The notes: generated by a model not told the origin, from the letters alone. 64,000 nucleotides of DNA from Limnochordaceae bacterium (GCA_014896305.1 JADBKQ010000003.1:62001-126000); one strand, 5' to 3'. Positions 9,352 to 18,176 are shown, numbered from the stretch's first letter. Numbers and translations are program-made.

Positions 9352-11040
9352 CTAATTATACTTGGGCGGTGCAAAGCCTTCCTCGGCCAGCCCCTCGGCG
9401 AAGAGCTGGCGGGCAGCGGCCACATCCGCCGTCTCTGGCCACAGCTTTCCGATCTTTTCCACGAAGGGCCGGCCGGTCTCACCGTCCGTAATCACTGGGG
9501 CCGTAAACGACGTAGCCGGGATCGATCCATCCTTGAGAACGGCATCGCAGAAGAGCTGGCGGTCGATGGCCAGCCCGATCGCCCGCCGCACTTTCGCATT
9601 GCGGAAGATGGGCGACTGAGTATTCATTTCCAGGTAGAAGACGGAGCCATCCGCCCAGGGTGCAGTCGTGTCCTTGTTTCGTCCGTAGAGCGGTATGAAC
9701 TGCGACGACAGACCCGTCACGTCCAGCTGGCCCTTGTTGTACAGGTTATGAGCCGTGCCTTGGTCGGCGATCATGTCGAAGTGGATCTTCTGCAACCGCA
9801 CGCTCTTGGCATCCCAGTACGTGGGGTTCTTCTCCAGGATCAACTGGTAGCCGTGGTCCCACTTGGTCACGATGAACGGACCGTTGGCCACCATCTTGTT
9901 GGCATCGGCAGCATAGGAGTCACCAAACTTCTCTACGACCGTCTGCGGCAGCGGCATGTAGGTAATGAAACTGGTCAGGCTCAGGAAGTAGGGGGCTGGC
10001 TTCTCCAGGGTTACCTTCAGAGTGTGAGCGTCCAGCGCTTCGACTCCCAGCGTCTTGAGGGCATCGTCGATGGCCTTGTCGCCATCCTTCTTCGGATCCA
10101 TCGCATTGATCTTCTCGGCATTCTTGAGCACGTACATGATATAGGCATACTGCGAGGCCGTGCGCGGATCGACCGCCCGCCGCCACGAGTAAACGAAATC
10201 GTTGGCGGTCACCGGCTGCCCATTCGACCATTTGGCATCCCGCAGCTTGAAGACATACTCCTTGCCGTCCGGGGAGATCTGCCAATCCACCGCCAACGCC
10301 GAGCCCTTCACGATCTTGCCCTCGGGGTTGACTCGAACCAATCCTTCGTACGTGGCATTGATGATGTCGAAAGAGACCGTGTCGGTAGAGGTGCTGGGAT
10401 CGAGGTCAGGTGGTTCTTCCAACAGGTTAAGGTTCAGGTACTGGAATCCATCCCCACCCGGCCGGCCCTGGGTGTACGCCCACTTCCGTTCCACCGGCGC
10501 ACCCACGGCACGACGAATGTAATTCTTGATGAATGGTTGCTGGCGGTAGCGGTTGGCTCGCCAGTAGATCGGCACGATCGGTGCCTCGTGGGCAAGGAGG
10601 ATTTCCGCCTGGCGCATGGCCTCCATGCGCTGGCCCTGGTCCATGTTGTTTTGGGCGGTCTCGATCAGCTTATCGTAAACGGCGTTGCTCCACTGCGGAT
10701 CGTTTTGCGCTCCGCCCGTGATGAACAAATCCATGAACGTGAGCGGGTCGTCGTAGTCCGGCCCCCAACCCGCATAGACCATGTCGAAGTTATGGTTTCT
10801 CATCAACTCGAGCCGTGTCTTGAAGTCTACATAGCGAGGTTCGATATCCAACCCCAGGTTCTTGCGCAGCATCTCCTGCAGTGCCTGCACGCGCACCCTG
10901 ACAATATCCCCCTGGTCCGCGATCAAGGTAAGCTTAGGCAGCGGCTTCAAATCGGCCGCTTGGGCGCTCGCGGCGCCGATGAGGGCAACTGCAGCCAGCG
11001 TCGCTGCCCACCCGAATCTGGCCCTTCTAAGTGCCTTCAC
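9352..11040 (-). CDS. oppA: Family-5 peptide-binding protein with circularly permuted domain order
   Basis: Extracytoplasmic peptide-binding component of the transporter encoded downstream. Residues 1-29 form a signal peptide ending ASAQA-AD, a signal peptidase I site, with no lipobox cysteine. Residues 34-192 (LPKLTLIADQGD to RKWAYTQG) match what is normally the C-terminal portion of family-5 binding proteins. After a short linker (RPGGDG), residues 199-562 match the normal N-terminal and central parts, from YLNLNLLEEPPDLDPSTS through ISPDGKEYVFKLRDAKWSNG, and end at GFAPPKYN followed by a stop. In normal proteins that end continues directly into LPKLTL. The total length, 562, is normal, so nothing is missing; the order is rotated. 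The GTG start follows GGGAGG. Natural permutation or assembly artefact should be distinguished. Confidence 0.9.
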   Translation of the reverse strand: MKALRRARFGWAATLAAVALIGAASAQAADLKPLPKLTLIADQGDIVRVRVQALQEMLRKNLGLDIEPRYVDFKTRLELMRNHNFDMVYAGWGPDYDDPLTFMDLFITGGAQNDPQWSNAVYDKLIETAQNNMDQGQRMEAMRQAEILLAHEAPIVPIYWRANRYRQQPFIKNYIRRAVGAPVERKWAYTQGRPGGDGFQYLNLNLLEEPPDLDPSTSTDTVSFDIINATYEGLVRVNPEGKIVKGSALAVDWQISPDGKEYVFKLRDAKWSNGQPVTANDFVYSWRRAVDPRTASQYAYIMYVLKNAEKINAMDPKKDGDKAIDDALKTLGVEALDAHTLKVTLEKPAPYFLSLTSFITYMPLPQTVVEKFGDSYAADANKMVANGPFIVTKWDHGYQLILEKNPTYWDAKSVRLQKIHFDMIADQGTAHNLYNKGQLDVTGLSSQFIPLYGRNKDTTAPWADGSVFYLEMNTQSPIFRNAKVRRAIGLAIDRQLFCDAVLKDGSIPATSFTAPVITDGETGRPFVEKIGKLWPETADVAAARQLFAEGLAEEGFAPPKYN

Positions 11041-11169
11041 TTATATTTTTACCTCCCGCCTCCGGCATGGTAGCGATCAGACCACGAAGGAAGACTGCAG
11101 CCCAGCCTCGCCCGGCTGATCCTTCCAGTCCGTCCTGAACGCTCCTCTGCCGTCCCTGTACTGGGTCAT

Positions 11170-11198
11170 ATGGTACACCTGCACTTCTCGACAGACAA
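11170..11198 (-). promoter_or_regulatory. Candidate sigma-A promoter of the opp operon
   Basis: On the minus strand, TTGTCT and TACCAT are separated by 17 nt, about 130 nt upstream of the peptide-binding protein start. Each hexamer matches four of six consensus positions. No competing gene lies between it and the start codon. Confidence 0.4.
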
Positions 11199-11410
11199 GG
11201 TTTTTCCGTATGGGAATTAACGCAAGATTAGTGTCTATATTGCTCTCTAAGATCATCAACGAGCTGTTTGCGTTTGCAATTGAGAAACTAATAAACCAGA
11301 TTGCCAAACGCGCCAGATTGCGGCATCATCTTCCGTCACAGCGAAGAACTGGGAACTGTTGCGGATTCCATGCTGAAACTCAGCGCTCGAAACACAATAA
11401 GTACAATAAA
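11199..11410. other. AT-richer intergenic segment with no gene
   Basis: This stretch between the opp promoter region and tRNA-Pro is clearly poorer in GC than its surroundings, with runs such as GTGTCTATATTGCTC and AAACTAATAAACC. Short reading frames cross it, but none has a ribosome site or recognisable protein. It may be an upstream activating region for the opp promoter or the remains of foreign DNA; nothing else was seen. Confidence 0.4.
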
Positions 11411-11414
11411 CGAA

Positions 11415-11444
11415 CCCGCCAGGAACCGCTCCTGGCGGGCTTTT
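11415..11444. terminator. Hairpin terminator next to tRNA-Pro
   Basis: A perfect 10-bp stem, CCCGCCAGGA / TCCTGGCGGG, with a 5-nt loop. On the plus strand it is followed by CTTTT and on the minus strand by TTCGTTT. It lies directly downstream of the minus-strand tRNA-Pro gene and probably terminates it; action in both directions is possible. Confidence 0.75.
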
Positions 11445-11449
11445 CAAAC

Positions 11450-11527
11450 TGGTCGGGGCGACTGGATTTGAACCAGCGACCTCTACCACCCCAAGGTAGC
11501 GCGCTAGCCAAGCTGCGCCACGCCCCG
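11450..11527 (-). tRNA. tRNA-Pro (anticodon GGG)
   Basis: Cloverleaf on the minus strand: acceptor stem CGGGGCG / CGCCCCG, discriminator A and encoded CCA, D-arm GCGC AGCTTGGCTA GCGC, anticodon arm CTACC TTGGGGT GGTAG with anticodon GGG, T-arm with GGTTCAAATCC. It sits about 120 nt downstream of lysC. Confidence 0.96.
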
Positions 11528-11648
11528 CATCAGCCGCAGTGTAACATAAACCCGCACGGCTGTCAATTCATGCTGCCCGGCAGTACACCGCCGGGCCCGT
11601 TCGCGGACGCGCCCCCCGCCTCAAGAGAAGCAGACTCCAGACTTCGGC

Positions 11649-13004
11649 TCAGGTCCCCTGCGTGGCGACGGTCACCGACCCTCCCGTTCTCGCCGGCGAT
11701 TCGCCCGCCTCCTCGAGGAACCGGCGGTGCAGGCTACGCACGGCCTGAGCCACCTGCGACGCCTCCACCAGGCAGGAAACCTTGATCTCCGAGGTGCTGA
11801 TCACCTGGATGTTGATCCCCTGCTCCGCCAGGGTCTCGAACATCATGGCGGCCACGCCCGGGTTCATCATCATACCGGCGCCGACGATGGAGACCTTCGC
11901 CACCGACTCATCTTCCAAAACTTCCCGCGCGCCCAACTCGTGGGCCACCTGCCGTACCACCTCACCCGCCCGGGCCAGGTCATCGCGGCAAACGGTAAAC
12001 AGCAAATCGGTCTCCTGCTTCTCTTTGGTGGTCTGCACGATCATATCGACGTTGATGCGTTGCTTGGCCAGGGCTCCGAAAATGCGCGCGGCCACCCCGG
12101 GCCGGTCAGGTACGTCCACCACCACGACCTTGGCCACATTGGCGTCGTGCGTCACCCCGGTCACCACCATCTCCCGCTCCGCCCCTGCAGACAGGACTCC
12201 TTCCGGTGAACCGACGACGCCAGCACACCCTGTCGTTACCGGTTGATTCCCCATGGCATTCAACTCCCTCACCATCGTCCCCGGCTCATCGCTAAAGCTG
12301 GACCGCACATGAATGGGAACACTCCAGACCGCCGCCAGCTCCACCGCTCGGGGTTGCAGAACCACCGCCCCCAGGCTGGCCATCTCCAGCATCTCCCCGT
12401 ACGAGATGACGGGAATCTTGCGAGCCGCCGGGACAAGCCGCGGATCGGCGGTGAAGACGCCGGTCACATCGGTGTAGATCTCGCACGTCTGCGCCTGCAA
12501 GGCAGCGGCCAGCGCCACCGCGGTAGTATCTGAGCCTCCCCGTCCCAGCGTCGTAATGTCATAATCCGATGAACCTTGCTCCACGGTAATGCCTTGGAAG
12601 CCGGCCACGATGACGATCTTGCCGGCCGCCAGCTCCCGCCGGATCCGGTCGCAAGACACCCGTGTAATTTTGGCTTTCGAGTAGAGATTGTCGGTGTAGA
12701 TGCCGCCCTGTGCCCCCGTCAGGCTCACCACCGGCTCTCCCAGCGCGTCGATGGCGATGGCGAGCAAGGCGATGGAGGCCTGCTCGCCCGTGGCCAACAG
12801 CATGTCCATCTCCCGCCGGGGTGGATTCGGCGCGAGCTCCCTCGCTTTCTGGATCAAGTCGTCGGTCGTATCCCCCTGGGCAGAGACCACCACCACCACG
12901 TCAAACCCCTCGCGGCGAGCGGCTACGACGCGGGCTGCCACTCGTCGCAGCCGCTCTGTGTTCGCCACCGACGAGCCGCCATACTTTTGAACTAAGACCG
13001 GCAC
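11649..13004 (-). CDS. lysC: Aspartate kinase
   Basis: Phosphorylates aspartate in the first step toward lysine, threonine and methionine. The kinase domain begins VQKYGGSSVANTERLRRVA and carries TGEQASIALLA, GFQGITVEQGSSDYDITTLG and GRGGSDTTAVALA. Two ACT domains follow (about residues 300-435), with VVDVPDRPGVAARIFGAL and SIVGAGMMMNPGVAA, so feedback control by an amino acid is expected. The GTG start was chosen because GGAGG lies 9 nt upstream and the product then begins VPVLVQKYGG; the upstream extension is unrelated to the family. About 451 residues, with a longer tail than the usual 405-410. Third gene of hom-thrB-lysC. Confidence 0.94.
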   Translation of the reverse strand: MPVLVQKYGGSSVANTERLRRVAARVVAARREGFDVVVVVSAQGDTTDDLIQKARELAPNPPRREMDMLLATGEQASIALLAIAIDALGEPVVSLTGAQGGIYTDNLYSKAKITRVSCDRIRRELAAGKIVIVAGFQGITVEQGSSDYDITTLGRGGSDTTAVALAAALQAQTCEIYTDVTGVFTADPRLVPAARKIPVISYGEMLEMASLGAVVLQPRAVELAAVWSVPIHVRSSFSDEPGTMVRELNAMGNQPVTTGCAGVVGSPEGVLSAGAEREMVVTGVTHDANVAKVVVVDVPDRPGVAARIFGALAKQRINVDMIVQTTKEKQETDLLFTVCRDDLARAGEVVRQVAHELGAREVLEDESVAKVSIVGAGMMMNPGVAAMMFETLAEQGINIQVISTSEIKVSCLVEASQVAQAVRSLHRRFLEEAGESPARTGGSVTVATQGT

Positions 13005-13038
13005 CCCTGCTGCCTCCCTCGTCCCACTTCCGCATGCT

Positions 13039-14232
13039 TCACCAATACCACTGCAACCCCATCGTTCCCACCTTGACCACTCGCACCTGCGCCTCCACCT
13101 GGTGGTCGGAAAAGGCTCGTTGCATCGCCTGGCCAGCTGCCTCTGCCCGGCCATGATCCGGAGCCAGAGCAAAGGCCGAGGGACCGGCTCCGCTCAGGGT
13201 CGCCCCCAGCGCCCCCGCTTGCCGCCCGGCAGCGAGGACATCGGCTAGTCCGGGTACGAGCCGGACGCGGTAGGGTTGATGCAATCGATCCACCAGGCCC
13301 TCCCCGACGCGTGCCCAATCCTGTTTGGCCATCGCCGCCACCAGCCAGGCCAGCCTCGCCAGATTGAACACCGCGTCCTGCCGCGCCACCGTCTCCGGCA
13401 GCACTTGCCGGGATCGGCCGGTCGACAACGGAAACGAGGGCGTCACCACCGCCCCCCACAAGCTAGACGATACGTCCAGGCGTTCGACCCAGACGCGGGG
13501 CAATCGTTCTTCCGACAACTTGCCTGGGCCATCCAGGGCCAAAGCCACCGTGAATCCCCCGTACAACGCCGCCGCCACATTGTCGGGATGACCTTCCAGC
13601 TGGTAGGCGAGGCTCAGGAGCTCGTCCTGCTCAGCCGCGGGCAGATCGGCGATGGTCCAGATCGTCCCTGCACCAGCGGTTGAACATCGATCCTCCCCCT
13701 GTTGGGTCGCAGCTGCTGCCAACCGCGGTTGGCAGCCCGCTACCCACCAGGCCAGGGCCCAGGCCGTGGCCAGGCCCATGACGATCGCGGCTGCACTGCT
13801 GCCCAGACCCGACCCCAGCGGAATCTCGTTCCGGCAGATCAAACGCAACGGCGGCAGCCCTCGCCCCCTGCCCCAGCGCTGCCAGCCCCGCTGCAACGCC
13901 TTCACCAGCAAGTTATCGTGCGAAGCACCCAGCTGGTCGGCTCCTTCACCATAAACCTCCAGGATGAACGGCGCGTTACTCTGCCCTTCCGGCGACCCTG
14001 CTGGTTGCTGGGCAACGTCTGTGCCACCGCCCGGCTCTACGTTACCGTGGTCGGCAAGGATCTCGACTTCCAACTCATTGCCCAGGTCCAGCGCCAGCCC
14101 CAGGGTATCGAAGCCCGGGCCCAGGTTGGCCGTGGTGGCCGGGACGAACACCCGAAATCGCGCCGGGCTTGGCCGCCTTGTGGTCACCGGTACAAACTCC
14201 GACACAGCTACCGCCCGGCCACGGCCGTTCAC
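13039..14232 (-). CDS. thrB: Homoserine kinase
   Basis: GHMP-family kinase that phosphorylates homoserine for threonine synthesis. The N-terminal strand reads FRVFVPATTANLGPGFDTLG, the ATP loop NEIPLGSGLGSSAAAIV, and the C-terminal motif GATLSGAGPSAFAL. At 397 residues it is longer than the usual 300-320. Extra material lies at the N-terminus (about 25 residues), in the acidic loop after LEVEILADHG, and in a segment between GWQPR-type residues and the motif EGHPDNVAAALYGG. The start overlaps the hom stop (ATGA), so translation is probably coupled. No thrC is present next to it. Confidence 0.92.
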   Translation of the reverse strand: MNGRGRAVAVSEFVPVTTRRPSPARFRVFVPATTANLGPGFDTLGLALDLGNELEVEILADHGNVEPGGGTDVAQQPAGSPEGQSNAPFILEVYGEGADQLGASHDNLLVKALQRGWQRWGRGRGLPPLRLICRNEIPLGSGLGSSAAAIVMGLATAWALAWWVAGCQPRLAAAATQQGEDRCSTAGAGTIWTIADLPAAEQDELLSLAYQLEGHPDNVAAALYGGFTVALALDGPGKLSEERLPRVWVERLDVSSSLWGAVVTPSFPLSTGRSRQVLPETVARQDAVFNLARLAWLVAAMAKQDWARVGEGLVDRLHQPYRVRLVPGLADVLAAGRQAGALGATLSGAGPSAFALAPDHGRAEAAGQAMQRAFSDHQVEAQVRVVKVGTMGLQWYW

Positions 14233-15545
14233 GATTCACCATCCTCCCCGGCGTCTTCCACCCGGATCAGGCTGGCAACTTCAAACACCACGTCCAGCCG
14301 GCGGATCTCTTCGAGAGCTGCCCGCACATTGGCTTCCCGGGCTAGATGGGTAACAAAGACGAGATCGACCGGGGAGCGTCCCCGCCCCTTTTGAATCACC
14401 GACTCGATGCTAACCTTCTGGCGGCCGAATGCGGCCGAGATGGCGGCCAGCACGCCCGGCTGGTCTGCCACCAGAAAGCGCAGATAAAAGCGGGTGAGGG
14501 TCTCCTCGATGGGCTGCACAGCCCGGCTAGTCCAGCCGGCGCGGGCCGCTCGCAAGAACAGGGGCACATCCTGCCGCGCCAGGTCGTCCGCCGCCTGAAT
14601 CAGGTCGGCCGCCACCGCTGAAGCGGTCGGCGCCGCGCCCGCCCCCCGCCCGTAGAGCATCAGTTCACCGGCGGCATCGCCGCCCACGTAGATCGCGTTG
14701 AACACATCGCGGACTGCCGCCAGCGGGTGGCTGAGCGGTACCATCGCCGGGTGCACGCGGGCCTCAATCGACCCGTTCACCTGTTTGGCGATGGCCAGCA
14801 GCTTGATGGCGAAACCCAATTGCTGCGCGTACTGGAGATCCAAAGGAGTGATCCGCCGGATGCCCTCCACGAAGATGCTGTCGACGGGGACGTAGGTCTC
14901 GAAGGCGAGAGAGCTGAGGATGGCCAGCTTATAGGCGGCGTCCCAACCATCCACGTCAGAGCGCGGATCTGCCTCGGCGTAACCGGCTCGTTGAGCTTCG
15001 GCCAGAGCGAGGCTGAACTCCGCCCCCTGTTCACTCATCTTCGTCAGGATGTAGTTGGTCGTACCGTTGATGATTCCGATCACCGACCGAACGTGGTTGG
15101 CAGCCAACCCCTCCACAAGGCTGCGCAAGATGGGAATGCCCGCCGCCACGCTCGCCTCGAAGTACAGACCCCGGCCGGCCCGAGCCGCGGCCGCAAACAG
15201 TTGTGGCGCCCGGCGGGCCAGCACCTCTTTGTTGGCCGTAACCACCGGCTTGCCCCGTTGGAGAGCCTCCAGGATGTAGCGGTCGGCTGGCTCCAGGCCC
15301 CCCATCACTTCCACTACGATGTCGACATCGTCCGCCGCCAGCACGGCCTGCGGATCGGTGGTCAGAAAATCAGCTGGTACAGGATAGGCCCGAGGCTTGT
15401 CCAAAGAGCGGACCAAGGCGCGCCTCAACTGGAGCGGGCGGCCCAGCCGTGCCGCTACCACATCACCGTTTTCCACCAGCAAGCGGACCAAGCCCGTCCC
15501 CACCGTTCCCATCCCCAGCAGACCAACCCGAACCGGGTCTGCCAT
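14229..15545 (-). CDS. hom: Homoserine dehydrogenase
   Basis: Reduces aspartate semialdehyde to homoserine with NAD(P)H. The Rossmann motif is VGLLGMGTVGTGLVRLL at the N-terminus. The central catalytic domain carries GIINGTTNYILTKM and the substrate region DGWDAAYKLAILSSLAF. A C-terminal ACT domain (about residues 345-425) contains FLVADQPGVLAAISAAFG. The ATG giving MADPVRVGLLG was preferred because family proteins start here; a longer frame of 20 residues upstream is possible. First gene of the hom-thrB-lysC operon. Confidence 0.94.
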   Translation of the reverse strand: MADPVRVGLLGMGTVGTGLVRLLVENGDVVAARLGRPLQLRRALVRSLDKPRAYPVPADFLTTDPQAVLAADDVDIVVEVMGGLEPADRYILEALQRGKPVVTANKEVLARRAPQLFAAAARAGRGLYFEASVAAGIPILRSLVEGLAANHVRSVIGIINGTTNYILTKMSEQGAEFSLALAEAQRAGYAEADPRSDVDGWDAAYKLAILSSLAFETYVPVDSIFVEGIRRITPLDLQYAQQLGFAIKLLAIAKQVNGSIEARVHPAMVPLSHPLAAVRDVFNAIYVGGDAAGELMLYGRGAGAAPTASAVAADLIQAADDLARQDVPLFLRAARAGWTSRAVQPIEETLTRFYLRFLVADQPGVLAAISAAFGRQKVSIESVIQKGRGRSPVDLVFVTHLAREANVRAALEEIRRLDVVFEVASLIRVEDAGEDGES

Positions 15546-15725
15546 CCTGCCACCCCCTGCAATCTTCCCCGTCTCGTAGATCACCAGGCGGACACCTTTT
15601 CGCATGATTATACCAGGGGCTGGCCTTCTGCGACAGAGGAAAGAAGGCGCGGGCCAACCTCCTTACCCCCGCCCATAAACCCTGCGTGAAGGATGCAGGT
15701 CTCCCCCCAGCCATTGAAAGATCAA

Positions 15726-15763
15726 ACCGCCGTGCTGGTCGCCGGGACGAACCAGACGGCGGT
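15726..15763 (-). terminator. Rho-independent terminator after spoIVA
   Basis: Inverted repeat ACCGCCGTGCTGGT / ACCAGACGGCGGT with one mismatched position. On the minus strand it is followed by TTTGATCTTTC. It lies 80 nt downstream of the spoIVA stop and upstream of hom, so it separates the two transcripts. Confidence 0.65.
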
Positions 15764-15843
15764 CTTGTAGAGTGGACTTGTCAGGATCTGTTCGCTCGCG
15801 ACATCCCGCGCATGGCAGTCAAGGCAGCCAGATTCATTCTTCC

Positions 15844-17322
15844 TCAAAGCAGGATGCAGATCAGACCGCCGCTGCCTTCGTTGACGATCTTGGTCAATGT
15901 CTCCTGCAATTTCACCCGGGCGTTCTCCGGCAGCTGGTTGAGCTTGCTGTCGATTCCCTCCCGGACCAGCTCCGGCAGCGACTTGCCCAAGAAGTCAGCC
16001 TGCCAGATCTTCTCCGGCTCCTTTTCAAACTGCTGGAGCAGGTAGCGGGCAAACTCCTCGCCCTGGCGCTCCGCCCCAACGAACGGTGTCACTTCCGTTA
16101 GAATCTCCGCCTTCACCATGTGGATCGATGTTGCGCTCGCCCGCAGCCGTACTCCGAACCGATTCCCGCGGCGGATCAACTCTGGCTGCTCGTAGACGAT
16201 GTCATCCTCGCTGGGCTGCACGATGCCATACCCGGTCGATCGCACCTGTTCCAGGGCGGCCGCCACCTTGTCGTACTCCCGCTTGGCCACCGCTAGCTCC
16301 CGGATGGAACGCATCAGAGCCCGATCACTATCGACTGGCATGCCGGTGAGCTCGGCCAGAACCTGGTAGAAGAGGGTTTGCTCCGTCTGCATGGCGATAT
16401 CAGCCAGTCCCTGGCCCAGGTCCAGCTTCTGGAGCTGGCTGCTGGCCACCAGCTCGTACCCGGCCAGGGTGGAGACCGCCTCTTCCACATCCCGGAGCTT
16501 CACCACCCGCTCGGCCACCTCGGTGGCGGCGCCATCCAGCTTCTGCCGCAGCCAGTGGTTCTCTTCCAACTCCTGCATCCAGCCGGGCAGGCGAAATGCC
16601 AGTTCCCGAATGGGGAATTCATACAGAACCTGGTTGAGAACCCGGAGCAGCTCCTCCTCCGTCGCGTGCAGGCAGTCCAGGGGGATAACCGCCACATGGT
16701 AGGCTTGGGCCAGCTCCTCGGCGAGCCGCTGCGTTTCGGGAGCTCCCGGGTGAACGGAGTTGAGCACGACCACGAAAGGCTTCTCCAACTCCTGCAGCTC
16801 AGCTATTACTCGCTGCTCGGGGGTCTCATACGCGGCTCGCGGGATATCGGTGATCGACCCATCGGTGGTGACCACCAGGCCCATCGTAGAATGCTCCGCG
16901 ATCACCTTCCGCGTGCCGATCTCCGCCGCCTGCTGAAAGGTGATCTCCTCTGCGAACCAGGGGGTGCGCACGCGGCGCGGCCCTTTTTCATCGGCGTAAC
17001 CGGCCGCTCCTTCCACGGTGTAACCGACGCAGTCCACCAGGCGAACCTTGACGCGCAGGTGCTCACCGAGAGGAATCTCCACCGGGCTATCGGGGACGAA
17101 CTTCGGCTCGGTGGTCATGATGTTCTTCCCGGCGCCGCTTTGCGGCAACTCGTCGGCTGTCCGCTGCCGGACGTACGTGTCTGTCAATTCGGGTAGAACC
17201 AGGAGATCCATGAACCGTCGGATCAGCGTGGACTTACCGGTTCGCACCGGTCCAACAACGCCGATGTAAACGCTGCCCCCGGTGCGCTCGGCGATGTCCG
17301 TGAAAATGTCAAACTTCTGCAT
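15844..17322 (-). CDS. spoIVA: Stage IV sporulation protein A (spore coat ATPase)
   Basis: Forms the basement layer of the spore coat around the forespore by ATP-driven polymerisation. The 492 residues equal the family length. The protein starts MQKFDIFTDIAERTGGSVY, has P-loop GPVRTGKST (about residues 24-32), and the Walker B/sensor region RLVDCVGYTVEGAAGYADE. It ends in the conserved hydrophobic tail GGLICILL, which targets SpoIVA to SpoVM on the outer forespore membrane. Upstream on the minus strand, TCATAGAGAT near 17440 resembles a sigma-E -10 element, but no convincing -35 was seen. Confidence 0.97.
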   Translation of the reverse strand: MQKFDIFTDIAERTGGSVYIGVVGPVRTGKSTLIRRFMDLLVLPELTDTYVRQRTADELPQSGAGKNIMTTEPKFVPDSPVEIPLGEHLRVKVRLVDCVGYTVEGAAGYADEKGPRRVRTPWFAEEITFQQAAEIGTRKVIAEHSTMGLVVTTDGSITDIPRAAYETPEQRVIAELQELEKPFVVVLNSVHPGAPETQRLAEELAQAYHVAVIPLDCLHATEEELLRVLNQVLYEFPIRELAFRLPGWMQELEENHWLRQKLDGAATEVAERVVKLRDVEEAVSTLAGYELVASSQLQKLDLGQGLADIAMQTEQTLFYQVLAELTGMPVDSDRALMRSIRELAVAKREYDKVAAALEQVRSTGYGIVQPSEDDIVYEQPELIRRGNRFGVRLRASATSIHMVKAEILTEVTPFVGAERQGEEFARYLLQQFEKEPEKIWQADFLGKSLPELVREGIDSKLNQLPENARVKLQETLTKIVNEGSGGLICILL

Positions 17323-17512
17323 GCGCCGCTCCCTCCCCAGGGTCAGTGCCGTCGCCGGCTGGTATGGACCGGATCCGGCTGCTGTGCCCTGACTGCCTGT
17401 GTCCTGGAACCGGACAAGTCCCGGCTGGAACGGTACATCTCTATGAGAAGGAGACGGCTATTAGTACAAGGATACCGGCCGCAAAGGGACGGGCTGAAAA
17501 CTCACCAGTGAC

Positions 17513-18157
17513 TTACAGATGAAAGGAGTGTTCCGTTCCCTCCCACAGCCTCCGCAGGTTCGGCCAGTGCCGGTAAAAGGCGAGGATAGCCAGGATCCCC
17601 GCGCCGATCACCTGCACCCCGGGGCTGGGCCAGCCCACCAGGACAAATGGCCAAGCCAGAGCCGAGGTGAGAGAACCTACGGATACATACCGTGTGCACC
17701 AGACCACCGCGAGCCAGAGCAGAAAGATCAAGATCGTCGGCCACGGGTTCAGGACCAGCCACGCCCCGAACGTACTGGCCACCCCCTTGCCACCTCGAAA
17801 CCGCAAGAAGACCGACCAATTGTGCCCCAGCACGGCGGCGATGGCGCTCAACATCGGCAGCCAACTGCCTGCCCAGGAGGGCAGGTCGCCTGTTCCCCCC
17901 CACGCTCTCATCAGGACTGTTCCTCCGCCTGCCGCCCAACGAGCCAGGGCGACGGCCAGAGCCGCCTTGCCGACGTCTCCAATCAGGACCGGCAGGGCCC
18001 CCCAAGGTCCCAGCACCCGCAGCGCGTTCGTGGTCCCGGTGTTGCCGCTGCCATAGGACCGAATATCCGTCTTTTTCCACCAACGGCCGATCCAGACTCC
18101 AAATGGCAATGAACCCAACAGGTAACTCAGTACCAAAACGATTGCAGCCAAGATCAA
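17513..18157 (-). CDS. plsY: Glycerol-3-phosphate acyltransferase PlsY
   Basis: Membrane enzyme that transfers an acyl group from acyl-phosphate to glycerol-3-phosphate, the first step of phospholipid synthesis. The 214-residue protein has five or more membrane segments and the three family motifs: SYGSGNTGTTNALR, LGHNWSVFLRFRGGKGVAS, and a C-terminal region with YRHWPNLRRLWEGTE. The TTG start is supported by GAGGAA 7 nt upstream. It follows der by 19 nt, an arrangement common in Bacillota. Confidence 0.95.
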   Translation of the reverse strand: MILAAIVLVLSYLLGSLPFGVWIGRWWKKTDIRSYGSGNTGTTNALRVLGPWGALPVLIGDVGKAALAVALARWAAGGGTVLMRAWGGTGDLPSWAGSWLPMLSAIAAVLGHNWSVFLRFRGGKGVASTFGAWLVLNPWPTILIFLLWLAVVWCTRYVSVGSLTSALAWPFVLVGWPSPGVQVIGAGILAILAFYRHWPNLRRLWEGTEHSFHL

Positions 18158-18176
18158 GCCGTGTTCCTCTTTTCCA

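Noticed and set aside
9748..11073. Long open frame on the plus strand opposite the peptide-binding protein
   Set aside because: Its product is rich in histidine, arginine and leucine in the pattern of a complement of a GC-rich gene. It has no recognisable domain and the opposite strand is a convincing gene.
11077..11307. Short minus-strand open frame in the AT-rich region upstream of the peptide-binding protein
   Set aside because: No ribosome site and no family resemblance; it overlaps the candidate promoter.
15546..15843. Possible lysine or other riboswitch upstream of hom
   Set aside because: I looked for T-box, lysine and SAM consensus pieces and found none; only a terminator-like hairpin of spoIVA is present.
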